In this document: positions 1 to 8,729 of the stretch, one piece after another
Numbering within the stretch: position 1 is the stretch's first letter
Layout of the letters: every line of letters starts with the position of its first letter
Origin: Nitrogeniibacter aestuarii
GTDB taxonomy: Bacteria; Pseudomonadota; Gammaproteobacteria; Burkholderiales; Rhodocyclaceae
Assembly (NCBI RefSeq): GCF_017309585.1
Contig: NZ_CP071321.1
Location: 1,674,001 to 1,738,000 of the forward strand
Length of the DNA: 64,000 nt
Direction: 5' to 3'
Made by a program: the position numbers and the translations under genes
Notes under the pieces: model-generated
Told to the model about the DNA's origin: nothing
What the model saw: only the letters and a program-made list of their open reading frames with translations
The model's database searches: none

Positions 1-1009
1 TGCGTCGTTGCAGGCGAGTGAGCAGCTGCGGTGCGTGAGCGTCGATGTTGTCCGGCAGGCAATGGCTCAACTGACCGCAGTCACCGCAGGTGGGGTTCTC
101 CTTGCGTCGGCCTTCCAGATGCGCAATGCGGTGGGCATTCATGGCCTCGCCCAGCCAGATGTCGCGCACGCTCTGCGTCTTCACGTTGCCCACGTCGAGT
201 TTTCGCGCCCAGTCAAGGAAGCACAGGCTGACCGAGCCGTCCGTATTGACGGCCATCGAGTAGAAGATGTACGGGCACACCGAGACTTCATGAATCGCAT
301 TGCCGTAAATGCCCTCGGTGATCTCGATGCCCGTGCGCTCCTCGATGTCGAAGGTGGGCCAGCAGGGGGCGAAATTCTCGATGAAGACCCGATCGGCAAT
401 ATCGCCGAAGGTGTCGAAGAAGCGCTGCCGGTCGTCCTCGGAGAGGATGTCGCCGGGAATCTTGATGCAGATCTCGCAATCGCCCTTGCGATCGTAGAGT
501 CTGGCGATGTTGTCCACGAAACGGTCGAAGTCCACCCGGGTTTTGGTGAAGGTCCAGAACTGCTCGCTCGACATGCCGTCGACGGAGATGTTGATGCGGT
601 CGATGCCCGCATCGATGATCGGCGCCACCTTTTCCGGTGTCAGCAAGTACCCGTTCGTGGTGGTGTCGATGTACTGCACGTGACCGCTTTGCTTGGCGTA
701 GGCCACCATGTCCGCGAACCGGGTGTGCAGCAGCGGCTCACCCTCTTTGTAAAGACGCAGGACCTTGAGTGGCTGATCGAATTCGCCCAGGTCGTCGATC
801 ACTTTCCGGTAGACGTCGAAATCGAGCCGACCCTGCCAGCGCCCGGTCGATTTGATGAGGTCCCGGTCGCCGGTCGGGCAGAAGGTGCATTGGAAGTTGC
901 AGGTATTGACCGGGTCGACGAACAGCACATAGGGCGTCGTCAAGGGGATCACGTCCTGCAGCGGTGTGCGGCCTTCCAGGTTGATGCGGGGTTTGATCTG
1001 AGCCTTCAT
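1..1009 (-). CDS. Radical SAM/SPASM-type protein (C-terminus outside window)
   Basis: The ATG is at 1009 and the frame is open to base 1, so the C-terminus lies outside the window. Residues 37-44 read CNFQCTFC, the CxxxCxxC motif that binds the radical SAM 4Fe-4S cluster. Later cysteines (a SLCFLDW stretch, then CGDC and a final C) suggest a SPASM-like auxiliary-cluster region. Unlike the two other radical SAM proteins of this operon it has no N-terminal Rossmann-like domain. Its start overlaps the stop of the preceding gene by 4 bp (ATGA), so it is probably translationally coupled. Family assignment is firm; the substrate is unknown. The context suggests a glycan or a peptide attached to a glycan (inference). 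Confidence 0.85.
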   Translation of the reverse strand, partial: MKAQIKPRINLEGRTPLQDVIPLTTPYVLFVDPVNTCNFQCTFCPTGDRDLIKSTGRWQGRLDFDVYRKVIDDLGEFDQPLKVLRLYKEGEPLLHTRFADMVAYAKQSGHVQYIDTTTNGYLLTPEKVAPIIDAGIDRINISVDGMSSEQFWTFTKTRVDFDRFVDNIARLYDRKGDCEICIKIPGDILSEDDRQRFFDTFGDIADRVFIENFAPCWPTFDIEERTGIEITEGIYGNAIHEVSVCPYIFYSMAVNTDGSVSLCFLDWARKLDVGNVKTQSVRDIWLGEAMNAHRIAHLEGRRKENPTCGDCGQLSHCLPDNIDAHAPQLLTRLQRR

Positions 1010-2340
1010 GGTTCACCTCGTGCGTCTGTCGGCGCGACGGGGACGAGGCGTTGAACGCGTCGTCGGGGGCTTTGGACTGCCGCCGGAACTTCCTGCGGCT
1101 GGTCGGAAAGTTTGCAGCGTCCGCAGGCGTCGATGAACGGGCGGGCGGCAAATCGATTGAGTGCCTGGACCAGTGCCGTGCCGTCGAGCGCATCGACCTG
1201 AACCATCTGGTCCTCGACCACGGGCAACTGCCCGAGCTGGACGCCTGCCAGTTGGTGAGGGCAGCGATAGAGGCGGCCGCGGGACAGCGTCATGCAGTTG
1301 GTGAACGCGCATTTGGCAAAGGACTCGCGCATGGCCGCTTCGTCGAGGTGCAAATCCTCGAACTGCCCCATGTCCATCCACACCTTGTTGGGGAGCACGG
1401 CATAGCTGACGCCGTGTGCCTCCATGGCCGCCCGGAAGCTTTGGAAATTCTCGCGCAGGCGCGGCGGCGTGTTGTCGCCGTAATCGGAGATGTTGAGCAC
1501 CACGCGCGGATGGGCCAGGCGTTCGATCAGTCCGGCCTTGGGGGCAACGGTGCCGCTGGTGTACAGATAGATGAAACCCAGGCCGGGCATGGCGAGCAGA
1601 CCGTCGAGAATGTCGCTCAGGCCGCGATGCAGAAGTGCCTCGCCGCCGGTGATGGAAAAGCGGTGAATGAAGCCGCAGGCGTCGACCATCCTGGCGGCGG
1701 CGCCGAGGATCTCATCGACGCTGTCGTTGTAATGCGTTTCGTGACTGGGCAAGGCCTCGACGCAGTGGGTGCAGTTGAGCGTGCAGCGGTTGGTGATGAA
1801 ATAGGCCACGTCGTTGATGTCGGCAACCGCCCGGGATGCAGCGCGAAGCGGGCGCACGGGCGAGGCTTGCTCGGCGCCGCGGCGAAACGCGGGGCAGGCG
1901 GAAACGTCGGCCCGGCAGGCCATGCAGTCGGTGAGCGCGAGCGCTTGGCCCGAGTCGAGAAGCGTGTGGCAGGCAGACTCCGCCAGTGACTGGACCACCG
2001 GTTGGGCCCAGAGCGGCGCACCAAAGGCGGGGAAGCGCGACTGAAGCTGTGCCGCAGCGGCGGTGTAGGCGTGTTCCGAGTTCAGGGCCACCACCAGCAC
2101 ATGGGCATCGGGTTGGCCGATCTGGTCCAGGTGTTCCGGCGGGCTGACGGGCATGTCGCCGATGTGACCGATGTCATGCGCCTTGGCGTCAATGCACGCC
2201 GCCACACGAATGCTGGCCGTCTTCAGGCGGCGCAGCAGATGGCGCCCGGCGCTGCCAGCACCATAGATAATGGGCGTGCGCCCCGCGAACAGCGCGGTTG
2301 AAGGCGTCGCCTCGCTGGGGCGAACGGCCGTCAGTCCCAC
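1006..2340 (-). CDS. Radical SAM protein with N-terminal nucleotide-binding-like domain (B)
   Basis: This is a 444-residue protein with a GTG start at 2340, preceded by GGAG at good spacing. Residues 24-33 (IIYGAGSAGR) begin a Rossmann/PglD_N-like domain. A small cysteine cluster (about 139-149) precedes the radical SAM motif CTLNCTHC at 186-193. The C-terminal part has paired cysteines (CAFTNC, YRCPHQ, DACGRC) as in SPASM-type auxiliary clusters. The layout matches the protein at 4468-5886, including the Cys-rich C-terminal blocks, so the two look like paralogues. It overlaps the upstream HAD gene by 10 bp. The reaction is not known; tailoring of a surface-polysaccharide building block is an inference from the neighbours. 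Confidence 0.82.
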   Translation of the reverse strand: MGLTAVRPSEATPSTALFAGRTPIIYGAGSAGRHLLRRLKTASIRVAACIDAKAHDIGHIGDMPVSPPEHLDQIGQPDAHVLVVALNSEHAYTAAAAQLQSRFPAFGAPLWAQPVVQSLAESACHTLLDSGQALALTDCMACRADVSACPAFRRGAEQASPVRPLRAASRAVADINDVAYFITNRCTLNCTHCVEALPSHETHYNDSVDEILGAAARMVDACGFIHRFSITGGEALLHRGLSDILDGLLAMPGLGFIYLYTSGTVAPKAGLIERLAHPRVVLNISDYGDNTPPRLRENFQSFRAAMEAHGVSYAVLPNKVWMDMGQFEDLHLDEAAMRESFAKCAFTNCMTLSRGRLYRCPHQLAGVQLGQLPVVEDQMVQVDALDGTALVQALNRFAARPFIDACGRCKLSDQPQEVPAAVQSPRRRVQRLVPVAPTDARGEP

Positions 2341-4484
2341 AGGCGTCGCTCCGTGCGGGCGCGAAACGCCTCATCGACGAAAAAACTCTGTTTCAGGGGT
2401 TCCGCCATGCGCACGCCGCCTTGCATGCTGGTGCCGAAGATGGCGTCCACCAGGGGGCGCGACAGGCGCCTGGGTGCGCCCGAACCGCTGGCCATCCAGT
2501 CGTCAAAAAACGCTTCGATTCCGTCGTGAATGGCTTGCTTGTCAGCAAAGTGCTGCTGGTTGCCGCGCGGTGCATCAAAGTGCGGCTCGCCCTGCGCGTC
2601 GGCATACAGCGCCATGCCCACGGGCGCCACGAGGACGGATTCGCACAGGATGTGGTAGCGATACACGGCGTCCGGCGCTTGTCCGCTGCGCTGATTGAAG
2701 AGCGCATCGGTGCGATCACACATCCCGAACGGATTGTCGTCGCCGAAGTGGCCGGTGATGTAGTAGCCGTCCAGCGGCTGCTGGAAGACCTGCTCGAGGG
2801 CGTGCTGAATGGTTCCCTTGAGCCCGAGGTCGCACACGGCGGTCGGGCGGGACGGGTCGATGCCCTGGGCGGCGAGGTAGGCCTCGTAGCCGGCACGCTC
2901 TTGCGCTGCATGGGCGAGGATGGCGTCCATGTGTTGCTCGACCAGCTCACGTGCCCTTGCATCGGTGTTGTCGAGCGCGGCTTCATCGTCAAGTTCGGGG
3001 GCGTCGAGCCCGAAGCGCAGCGCCAGCCATTGACGCGCGGTGCCCGTAAAGGCCTCGTTCATGAGGGCGCGCACGTCGTCCTCGGTGCGCAGGGCGGCGA
3101 CCGTGGCCATTCGGCGCGAGGTGACGAAGTAGGTGCCAGCGGGCAAGTGCGTGCCTCCGAGGTGGGTGCAGAGCTTTTCATAAAGATGCACCAGCAGATG
3201 TCCTTCCCGTGCGAAGAAAAGCAACTGCTCGACCGGCTTATTCTCAAGCTTGCGTACCAGCCAGCCCAGATAAGCGAGCAAGAGCGGGCCGAAGAAGGTG
3301 TAGCCGAAGTCCTCGAACGACTCGATGTGAAGCGTTGCCGGCGGGGTGAAGGGGGTCTTGAACAGCCGCTGCGCGAGCAGACCGATGACCTGACCGTCTT
3401 CCGCAGTACGCACCGCATCGGCCCAGTGCGCGCATGGACTGGCGGCCAGCTGCTCGGCCGGGGCGGCCAGGCGCAGGGCCGCGAGGCCGTGGGCGCGGGC
3501 TTGTGTGACGTCGCTGTGCAGGCTGTCACCCACGTGGACAATGCTTGCGTGGGGATGCCGGGCGCGCAGCAGATCGAACAGTCCGCCCTGGGACTTGCTG
3601 AGGCCGGCTTCGGATGAAACGAGTAGCGACGGCGGCTCCGGCAGGCCGCATCGGGCAAGGATCTGGTTCAGCGTCTCGCGCGGGAGCATGGTGTCGGTGG
3701 TGATCCAGACCGACTTGCCTGCCTGCCGGGTGCGCCGTAGGGCGTCGATCATGGCGGTTCGTGGCAGGCACAGTGCAAGTTCGGTTGCCAGCTCGGCGGC
3801 GTGGAGTCGATCAATGGCATTGGCCGGGAGGTCGGATGCGGCGCGCATCTGCGCATAGATGACATCCAGCGCGACCGTGTGGTGGCCGTGCTGGCGCAGA
3901 CAATCCGCTTCGGCCGCTTTTCGGGCCGAGAGCAGGGTCGGCGCGTCCGGCCCATCCGGGTTTGTCGCTCGTTGCGCGGCCAGTTCGAGAATGTCATCCG
4001 GACGCCAGGCCTGGCGGGTGACGAGGGTTTCAAACAGATCGAAGGAGACCACCTGGTGCCCGGCGATGGCCGCCTCCAGCGCCGCCCGGTCGCAGCATGG
4101 GGGCAGCGTGGTGCCCGTGGGCGCGTCGTGCAGGGCCAGCGTGCCATCCGGGAACACGATGCTGACATCCGCCGCATCACACCAGGGCCGTATGCGCCGA
4201 GCGATGGTGTGCCAGTAGACGTCGGTGGCGGCAATGACCACTGCGCGGGCGCCCCTGGCCACTGCGGTCTCGGGCGACAGCACGGGCTGGCCGAAAAAGT
4301 GTTTGCCGATATTGTCGGCATCCTTGTCGAGCAGCCCCACGATGGGGTAGTCGCTCAACTCGTCGATCAGGTCCCGAGCCCGCATGCCGATACCGTACAA
4401 GGCAATGGCAGCCGGCCCCAACTGCGCCAGGCGTGCGCGCAGCGCCGTTGATTGGGGGGTGTCCGAGTCAGGAAGTCTCTGCAT
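2331..4484 (-). CDS. Large HAD-superfamily protein (COG5610-like) with N-terminal nucleotide-binding-like domain
   Basis: This is a 717-residue protein. The N-terminus (about 29-90) has LYGIGMRARDL and GLLDKD, the same type of domain as in the neighbouring radical SAM proteins. A HAD core follows: SFDLFETL near residue 149 (motif I, D-x-F-x-T), WITTDTMLP (motif II) and HVGDSLHSDV (motifs III/IV). Large HAD proteins of this type, which I recall as COG5610, occur in polysaccharide loci. The long C-terminal half (about 400-717) is not recognised and may be a transferase-like domain. It overlaps the upstream gene by 17 bp. The catalytic activity (phosphatase or other) is not determined by the sequence. 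Confidence 0.75.
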   Translation of the reverse strand: MQRLPDSDTPQSTALRARLAQLGPAAIALYGIGMRARDLIDELSDYPIVGLLDKDADNIGKHFFGQPVLSPETAVARGARAVVIAATDVYWHTIARRIRPWCDAADVSIVFPDGTLALHDAPTGTTLPPCCDRAALEAAIAGHQVVSFDLFETLVTRQAWRPDDILELAAQRATNPDGPDAPTLLSARKAAEADCLRQHGHHTVALDVIYAQMRAASDLPANAIDRLHAAELATELALCLPRTAMIDALRRTRQAGKSVWITTDTMLPRETLNQILARCGLPEPPSLLVSSEAGLSKSQGGLFDLLRARHPHASIVHVGDSLHSDVTQARAHGLAALRLAAPAEQLAASPCAHWADAVRTAEDGQVIGLLAQRLFKTPFTPPATLHIESFEDFGYTFFGPLLLAYLGWLVRKLENKPVEQLLFFAREGHLLVHLYEKLCTHLGGTHLPAGTYFVTSRRMATVAALRTEDDVRALMNEAFTGTARQWLALRFGLDAPELDDEAALDNTDARARELVEQHMDAILAHAAQERAGYEAYLAAQGIDPSRPTAVCDLGLKGTIQHALEQVFQQPLDGYYITGHFGDDNPFGMCDRTDALFNQRSGQAPDAVYRYHILCESVLVAPVGMALYADAQGEPHFDAPRGNQQHFADKQAIHDGIEAFFDDWMASGSGAPRRLSRPLVDAIFGTSMQGGVRMAEPLKQSFFVDEAFRARTERRLWD

Positions 4485-5886
4485 GAATGCGGATCACCTT
4501 GTGGCGCCGATCGAGCTGGCGGCCGGCGGTGACTTCCGTGGGGCCCTTGGGCAGGTTGCAGTAGCGGCAGGCGTCGATCACCTTGGTGTTCTCGAACTTG
4601 TCCAGTTCGCTCACCAGCCCGGCCAGATCATGGGCGTGAATGTCGACCACATCGCGTTTCTCGAACTTCTCCATCTTGATGCCGCCGGCCTGGTACGGGC
4701 AGTGATACAGGGTACCGTCGTATATCCGGTGGCACGCGGCCATGAAGCAGTTGGAGAAGTGCTCCTCGAGCCGCGCCTCCGGCACATCGCCCTTGTCGTA
4801 GCCATTGAGGTCGACCCAGTAGCGATCCGGATAGACCACGAAATTGACCTCATGGGCGGCGAGCATGTCGATGGTGCGATGAATCTTGTCCTTTTGCTTG
4901 TCGGTCAGGTTGTTGTCGTGTCCGTAGTCGGAGACGGTGACGATGATCCGGTCGTGCCTCAAGGCCTCGCACAAGGCGGCGTCGGGGACCGAGGTGCCGC
5001 TGGTGAACACCCCGATGTAGCCGATCTTGGGGACGGTGACCAGCTCACGGACGATGTCGGCGATCTGCGGATGGGAGAAGGGTTCGCCGCCGACCAGATC
5101 GAGCCGGTGGAGGAAGCGGCTCGCTTCGGTCAGCTTGCGGATGTCGCGCAGCACGGTTTCCTTGGGCAGGCGCTCCGTGCTGCCCAGATACGGCACGCCT
5201 TCGTGGCAGTGCTCGCACTTGAGGGTGCACACCTCGCCAAGCATGTAGCCGACGTCGTTGAAGGTCGAGCCTGCCTCGACCGTGCTTTGAGGCGTCGCAT
5301 TGCAGGCACTGTCGCAGCCGCAGTCACCCGAAGCGTCGGCTTCAGCCAGCTCGGCTTCGGCCAGCTCTTCCACGTGGCGGCAGAAGATCGGGCATTTGTA
5401 CGGTTTGACGTGATACGAGATGCAGTGTTTGAGCGGCGGGTACTCACCGTGTTCCGCCTTGGCCTTGCAGCTTTGATAGTGCAGCAGATAGACGAGGAAG
5501 ACGCCGTTGGCCCGCTCCAGCGACGGAGCCAGCCGGGTGATGTCGGCCTCGATCAACTCGGTCAGCTGCATGGTGCCTGCGCCGAGCACCACCAGCGGCT
5601 CGGGGCGTCCGTCCTTGAGGCTGAGCCAGCCCGGGCGCTGGACGTCCATGCCGTCGATCTGGCCGATCTTGGCATGTTGCCGATCAACGAAGGCGCTGAC
5701 GGGGACATTGAGTCCGTCGAAGAGACTCTTGAGCATGCGCCCCGATCGCCCGGCACCGTAGATGATGACTTCCCGCGCACGGATCGCCTCGATGAGGGCG
5801 TCCAGTTCGGACGGATCCGGATCCTTGCTGTCGAGGAGGCCGGCATACATGCGGGCGAGGGTGTCGTTGATTCGGGTTGAACTCAT
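4468..5886 (-). CDS. Radical SAM protein with N-terminal nucleotide-binding-like domain (A)
   Basis: The chosen start is ATG at 5886, with AGAGG about 9 bases upstream and 4 bp after the previous stop; the frame also stays open to 5940. The 472-residue product has IIYGAGRSGR near residue 41 (Rossmann/PglD_N-like domain), a Cys-rich insert (CPIFC, then GDCGCDSAC at about 190-197) and CTLKCEHC at about 220-227, the radical SAM motif. The C-terminal blocks YHCPYQ and DACRYC parallel those of radical SAM protein B. The extra cysteines suggest auxiliary Fe-S clusters. The substrate is unknown. Confidence 0.82.
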   Translation of the reverse strand: MSSTRINDTLARMYAGLLDSKDPDPSELDALIEAIRAREVIIYGAGRSGRMLKSLFDGLNVPVSAFVDRQHAKIGQIDGMDVQRPGWLSLKDGRPEPLVVLGAGTMQLTELIEADITRLAPSLERANGVFLVYLLHYQSCKAKAEHGEYPPLKHCISYHVKPYKCPIFCRHVEELAEAELAEADASGDCGCDSACNATPQSTVEAGSTFNDVGYMLGEVCTLKCEHCHEGVPYLGSTERLPKETVLRDIRKLTEASRFLHRLDLVGGEPFSHPQIADIVRELVTVPKIGYIGVFTSGTSVPDAALCEALRHDRIIVTVSDYGHDNNLTDKQKDKIHRTIDMLAAHEVNFVVYPDRYWVDLNGYDKGDVPEARLEEHFSNCFMAACHRIYDGTLYHCPYQAGGIKMEKFEKRDVVDIHAHDLAGLVSELDKFENTKVIDACRYCNLPKGPTEVTAGRQLDRRHKVIRIHAETS

Positions 5887-5890
5887 GGGG

Positions 5891-6778
5891 TCATACCTCT
5901 TCACTATCGGGGTGGGCCCGAAATTGTCGGAGTCCGTCATCGAGCAGCACGCCGGGCTGCCAGTCAGGCAGAACGGGCGCGTCCGCCCACGGATCGATCA
6001 CTTCACGTGGACGGTAAGGCCGCGCGCCCCAGCGCACGCGCACCGGTTGGTCGGGTGCGGCGGCATTGAAGCGCTCTACCAGCGTTCTGAGGTCGATTGC
6101 TTCCGGGCTCGGCAGGCGGTAGCAACGCCGTTCGCCGGGCGCGAGACCCGTTGCCCGCTCGCAGGCGAGGGTGAAAGCGTCGGCCAGATCGTCCACGTGC
6201 ACGAGATGCAGGCGCTGCTCTCCCGGGCTCATGTCCAGAACATCGGCTGAATCCGCGGCTTTCTTGAGCAGGTTGAGGAGTTTGGGGCGCGAGTCGCCGG
6301 GGCCGTAGCTGTCGTAGATGGCCAGTTCGATCGTGCGCAAGGCATGGGCGCTGCGGTAGTAATCGGCCAACGCGAGTGCGGCGTTCTTGGCTGCGGCGTA
6401 GAGGTTGACGGGGGCCTCACCATATTGCCAGGCGCTGGCGGCGTACACGAGTGCATTGCAGTCGGCTCGGGCCATGGCATCGAGCACGTGAGCGGTGAAA
6501 CCGACGTTGTCGCGGATCAGGTCATCGATCTCGGGGGGCGTATGGCTGGCGACGTAGCGCGCAGCCAGATGCACGACGCAGTCGGGGCGTTCGCGCTGCA
6601 TGATGCCGTTCAATGCGTCAGGCGCGGCATCGACGATGTGCATCGGCACATGGCCAATGGCGGTCGGGATGCGTGAAGCCGCGCGCACGAGGCCAGCGAC
6701 CTCATGGCCGGCCCGGTCGAGATGTTCAACCAGGTGTCGCCCGATGAAGCCGCTTGCGCCGGTGACCAGAATCTTCAT
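5891..6778 (-). CDS. NAD(P)-dependent epimerase/dehydratase (SDR), probable 3,6-dideoxyhexose 4-keto reductase
   Basis: This is a 295-residue extended SDR. It has TGASGFIGRHL at the N-terminus (GxxGxxG dinucleotide site) and the catalytic pair AAS...YAAAK (YxxxK) around residues 113-130. Lying after rfbF-rfbG-rfbH and an RmlC-like epimerase, it is placed where abequose/ascarylose-type pathways have the final NAD(P)H-dependent 4-keto reductase (RfbJ/AscF role). That role is inferred from context; generic GalE-like proteins have the same motifs. It overlaps the upstream gene by 4 bp. Confidence 0.8.
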   Translation of the reverse strand: MKILVTGASGFIGRHLVEHLDRAGHEVAGLVRAASRIPTAIGHVPMHIVDAAPDALNGIMQRERPDCVVHLAARYVASHTPPEIDDLIRDNVGFTAHVLDAMARADCNALVYAASAWQYGEAPVNLYAAAKNAALALADYYRSAHALRTIELAIYDSYGPGDSRPKLLNLLKKAADSADVLDMSPGEQRLHLVHVDDLADAFTLACERATGLAPGERRCYRLPSPEAIDLRTLVERFNAAAPDQPVRVRWGARPYRPREVIDPWADAPVLPDWQPGVLLDDGLRQFRAHPDSEEV

Positions 6779-7344
6779 CGCTCGTCCACGAACCGGAAGG
6801 GGGTGTCGAAGTCAGCCAGTCGGGGGTGGGCGCGGTCCCGCGCCGAGAGCGTGGGCTCGTCGGTGGCCCAGGCGACCCCGGCCGAGTCCCAGGCGATCCC
6901 GGCATCGTGTTCAGGGGCGTGCTCGGTGGTGGTGAGATAGATCATGGTGGCCGAGTCACTCAGCACGCAAAAACCATGGGCCAGGCCGCTGGGCAGGTAG
7001 AGGGCGTTGCCGGCGTCGGCCGACAACGAGACCGCGATATGTTGGCCGTAGCCGGGTGAGTCGCGCCGCAGATCCAGAGCGACGTCCTGAACCGCGCCGT
7101 CGATGCAGGCGACCAGCTTGGCATGGGCATGCGGCGGTCTCTGAAAGTGCAGGCCGCGGATGACATGTCGATGCGAGGTGGTGCAGAACACTTCCGCAAC
7201 ACCCGGGTCGAGCCCCATGGCGGCAAATGCGTCGCGATGAAAGAGTTTGAGAAAGCGGCCGCGGGTGTCCTCGCTGCGCGGCAGCGTCAGCTCGACACAG
7301 CCGGGCAAGGCCGTGGGGCGCAGGCTGAAACCGGCGTTGCTCAC
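6775..7344 (-). CDS. RmlC-like nucleotide-sugar 4-keto epimerase
   Basis: This 189-residue cupin is of the dTDP-4-dehydrorhamnose 3,5-epimerase type. VIRGLHFQ carries the catalytic His, and GAVQDVALDLRRDSPGYG and LAHGFCVLS are family blocks. In the block that usually reads Y..(S/D)xYAPE..xGIxWxD, this protein has TTEHAPEHDAGIAWDS, so the second tyrosine, which acts as general acid in RmlC as I recall, aligns with His. Next to rfbFGH it may be a C5 epimerase of a CDP-3,6-dideoxy-4-ketohexose (AscE-like, leading to ascarylose). Specificity is inference. Confidence 0.8.
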   Translation of the reverse strand: MSNAGFSLRPTALPGCVELTLPRSEDTRGRFLKLFHRDAFAAMGLDPGVAEVFCTTSHRHVIRGLHFQRPPHAHAKLVACIDGAVQDVALDLRRDSPGYGQHIAVSLSADAGNALYLPSGLAHGFCVLSDSATMIYLTTTEHAPEHDAGIAWDSAGVAWATDEPTLSARDRAHPRLADFDTPFRFVDER

Positions 7345-8729
7345 CAGCCCGCTCCCAGGAAAGTCCGCAGCTGTTCCGTGGCGTAGTCGAGCATGGGCTC
7401 GGTGAGGCCGGGCCAGAGTCCGATCCAGAAGGTGTCGTTCATCACCCGGTCGGTCTGCGCCAGCGTGCTGGCGACCCTGAATGCGCGGCCGTCAAAATAG
7501 GGCTGGCGCACGAGGTTGCCAGCGAACAGCAGACGAGTACCGATCTTGTGCTGGTCCAGCCACTGGAGCATATCGACCCGGTTCAGCCCGGCTTCGGCAC
7601 GCAGCGTGACCGGGAAACCGAACCAGCTGGGCTGGGCGTGAAGGGTGGGCTGCGGCAGATCGAGCAGGCCCGTGCAGTCCGCCAGGCGCTGCGTCAGGTA
7701 ATCGAAGTTGGCGCGGCGCGCGCTCACGAAGCCCTCGAGGCGGTCGAGCTGGGCGAGGCCACAGGCGGCCTGCATGTCGGTGATCTTGAGGTTGTACCCC
7801 AGGTTCGAGTAGGTGTACTTGTGATCGTAGCCCTGCGGCAGATCGCCCAGTTGCCAGCCAAAACGCTTCTTGCACGTGTTGTCGCAGCCGGGCGCGCACC
7901 AGCAGTCGCGCCCCCAGTCGCGGATCGATTCGGCGATCTTCGCCAGCAGCGGGTCGCTCACCAGCACCGCGCCCCCTTCGCCCATGGTGATGTGGTGCGC
8001 GGGGTAGAAGGACAGGGTGGCCAGATGGCCGAAGCAGCCCACGTGGCGCTCCCGTGCGTGCGCGTCAGCACGGCACCAGAGCGCCGGATCAGCCCCGTCG
8101 GGCGTGCGCGGCCACCAGGCGTCGTGGGTGTCGGGGATGCGGTAGCGGGCGCCGAGCGCGTCGCAACAGTCCTCGATCAGCCACAGGTTGTGCCGGGCAC
8201 AGAAGGCGGTGATTGCGCTCAGATCGAACGGGTTGCCCAGTGTATGGGCGATGACCACGGCGCGTGTCCTGTCGCTGAGGGCGCCATCGAGATGGGTGGG
8301 GTCGATGTTGTACGTGTGCGGCTGGATGTCGATGAAAACCGGGACACCGCCGTTCTGGAGAATCGGATTGACCGTGGTCGGGAAACCGGCCGCGACAGTG
8401 ATCACCTCGTCGCCGGGGCGCAAGGCAGCGGCACCCAGCTGCGGCGAGAAAAGCGATGAGACGGCCACCAGATTGGCCGACGAGCCGGAATTGACCGTCA
8501 GTGCCCGGCGCGTGCCGACGAAGGACGCCAGCCGGGTTTCGAATTCGGTGTTGAAGCGCCCGGTGGTCAGCCAGCCATCTAGTGCGGCGGCGACCATGGC
8601 TTGTGTTTCAGTTTCGCCAATGACTTTGCCGGAGGGCGGAATCGGTGTCTCTCCCGGGATGAATTCCGGGGTCTCGGTCCGGTTCGAAAAATGGGCATGG
8701 ACCGCCTCCTGGATCGCGTCCCGGCTCAT
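7341..8729 (-). CDS. rfbH: CDP-4-keto-6-deoxyglucose-3-dehydrase (E1, RfbH/DdhC/AscC)
   Basis: This 462-residue DegT-fold protein is the PMP- and 2Fe-2S-dependent dehydrase that removes the C3 hydroxyl of CDP-4-keto-6-deoxyglucose. The active-site segment reads SFYPAHHITMGEGG: the PLP lysine of ordinary DegT aminotransferases is replaced by His, the hallmark of E1. The motif CWCAPGCDNTC fits the C-x-C-x7-C part of the known 2Fe-2S ligand pattern. Length is normal for the family. E1 needs the flavin/Fe-S reductase E3 (DdhD/AscD), which is not encoded in this part of the operon. It overlaps neighbours by 4 bp on both sides. Confidence 0.93.
   Translation of the reverse strand: MSRDAIQEAVHAHFSNRTETPEFIPGETPIPPSGKVIGETETQAMVAAALDGWLTTGRFNTEFETRLASFVGTRRALTVNSGSSANLVAVSSLFSPQLGAAALRPGDEVITVAAGFPTTVNPILQNGGVPVFIDIQPHTYNIDPTHLDGALSDRTRAVVIAHTLGNPFDLSAITAFCARHNLWLIEDCCDALGARYRIPDTHDAWWPRTPDGADPALWCRADAHARERHVGCFGHLATLSFYPAHHITMGEGGAVLVSDPLLAKIAESIRDWGRDCWCAPGCDNTCKKRFGWQLGDLPQGYDHKYTYSNLGYNLKITDMQAACGLAQLDRLEGFVSARRANFDYLTQRLADCTGLLDLPQPTLHAQPSWFGFPVTLRAEAGLNRVDMLQWLDQHKIGTRLLFAGNLVRQPYFDGRAFRVASTLAQTDRVMNDTFWIGLWPGLTEPMLDYATEQLRTFLGAGW

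Noticed and set aside
8..1054. Long plus-strand open frame (348 residues)
   Set aside because: It lies opposite a clear radical SAM gene and has the repetitive composition of an antisense frame in GC-rich DNA.
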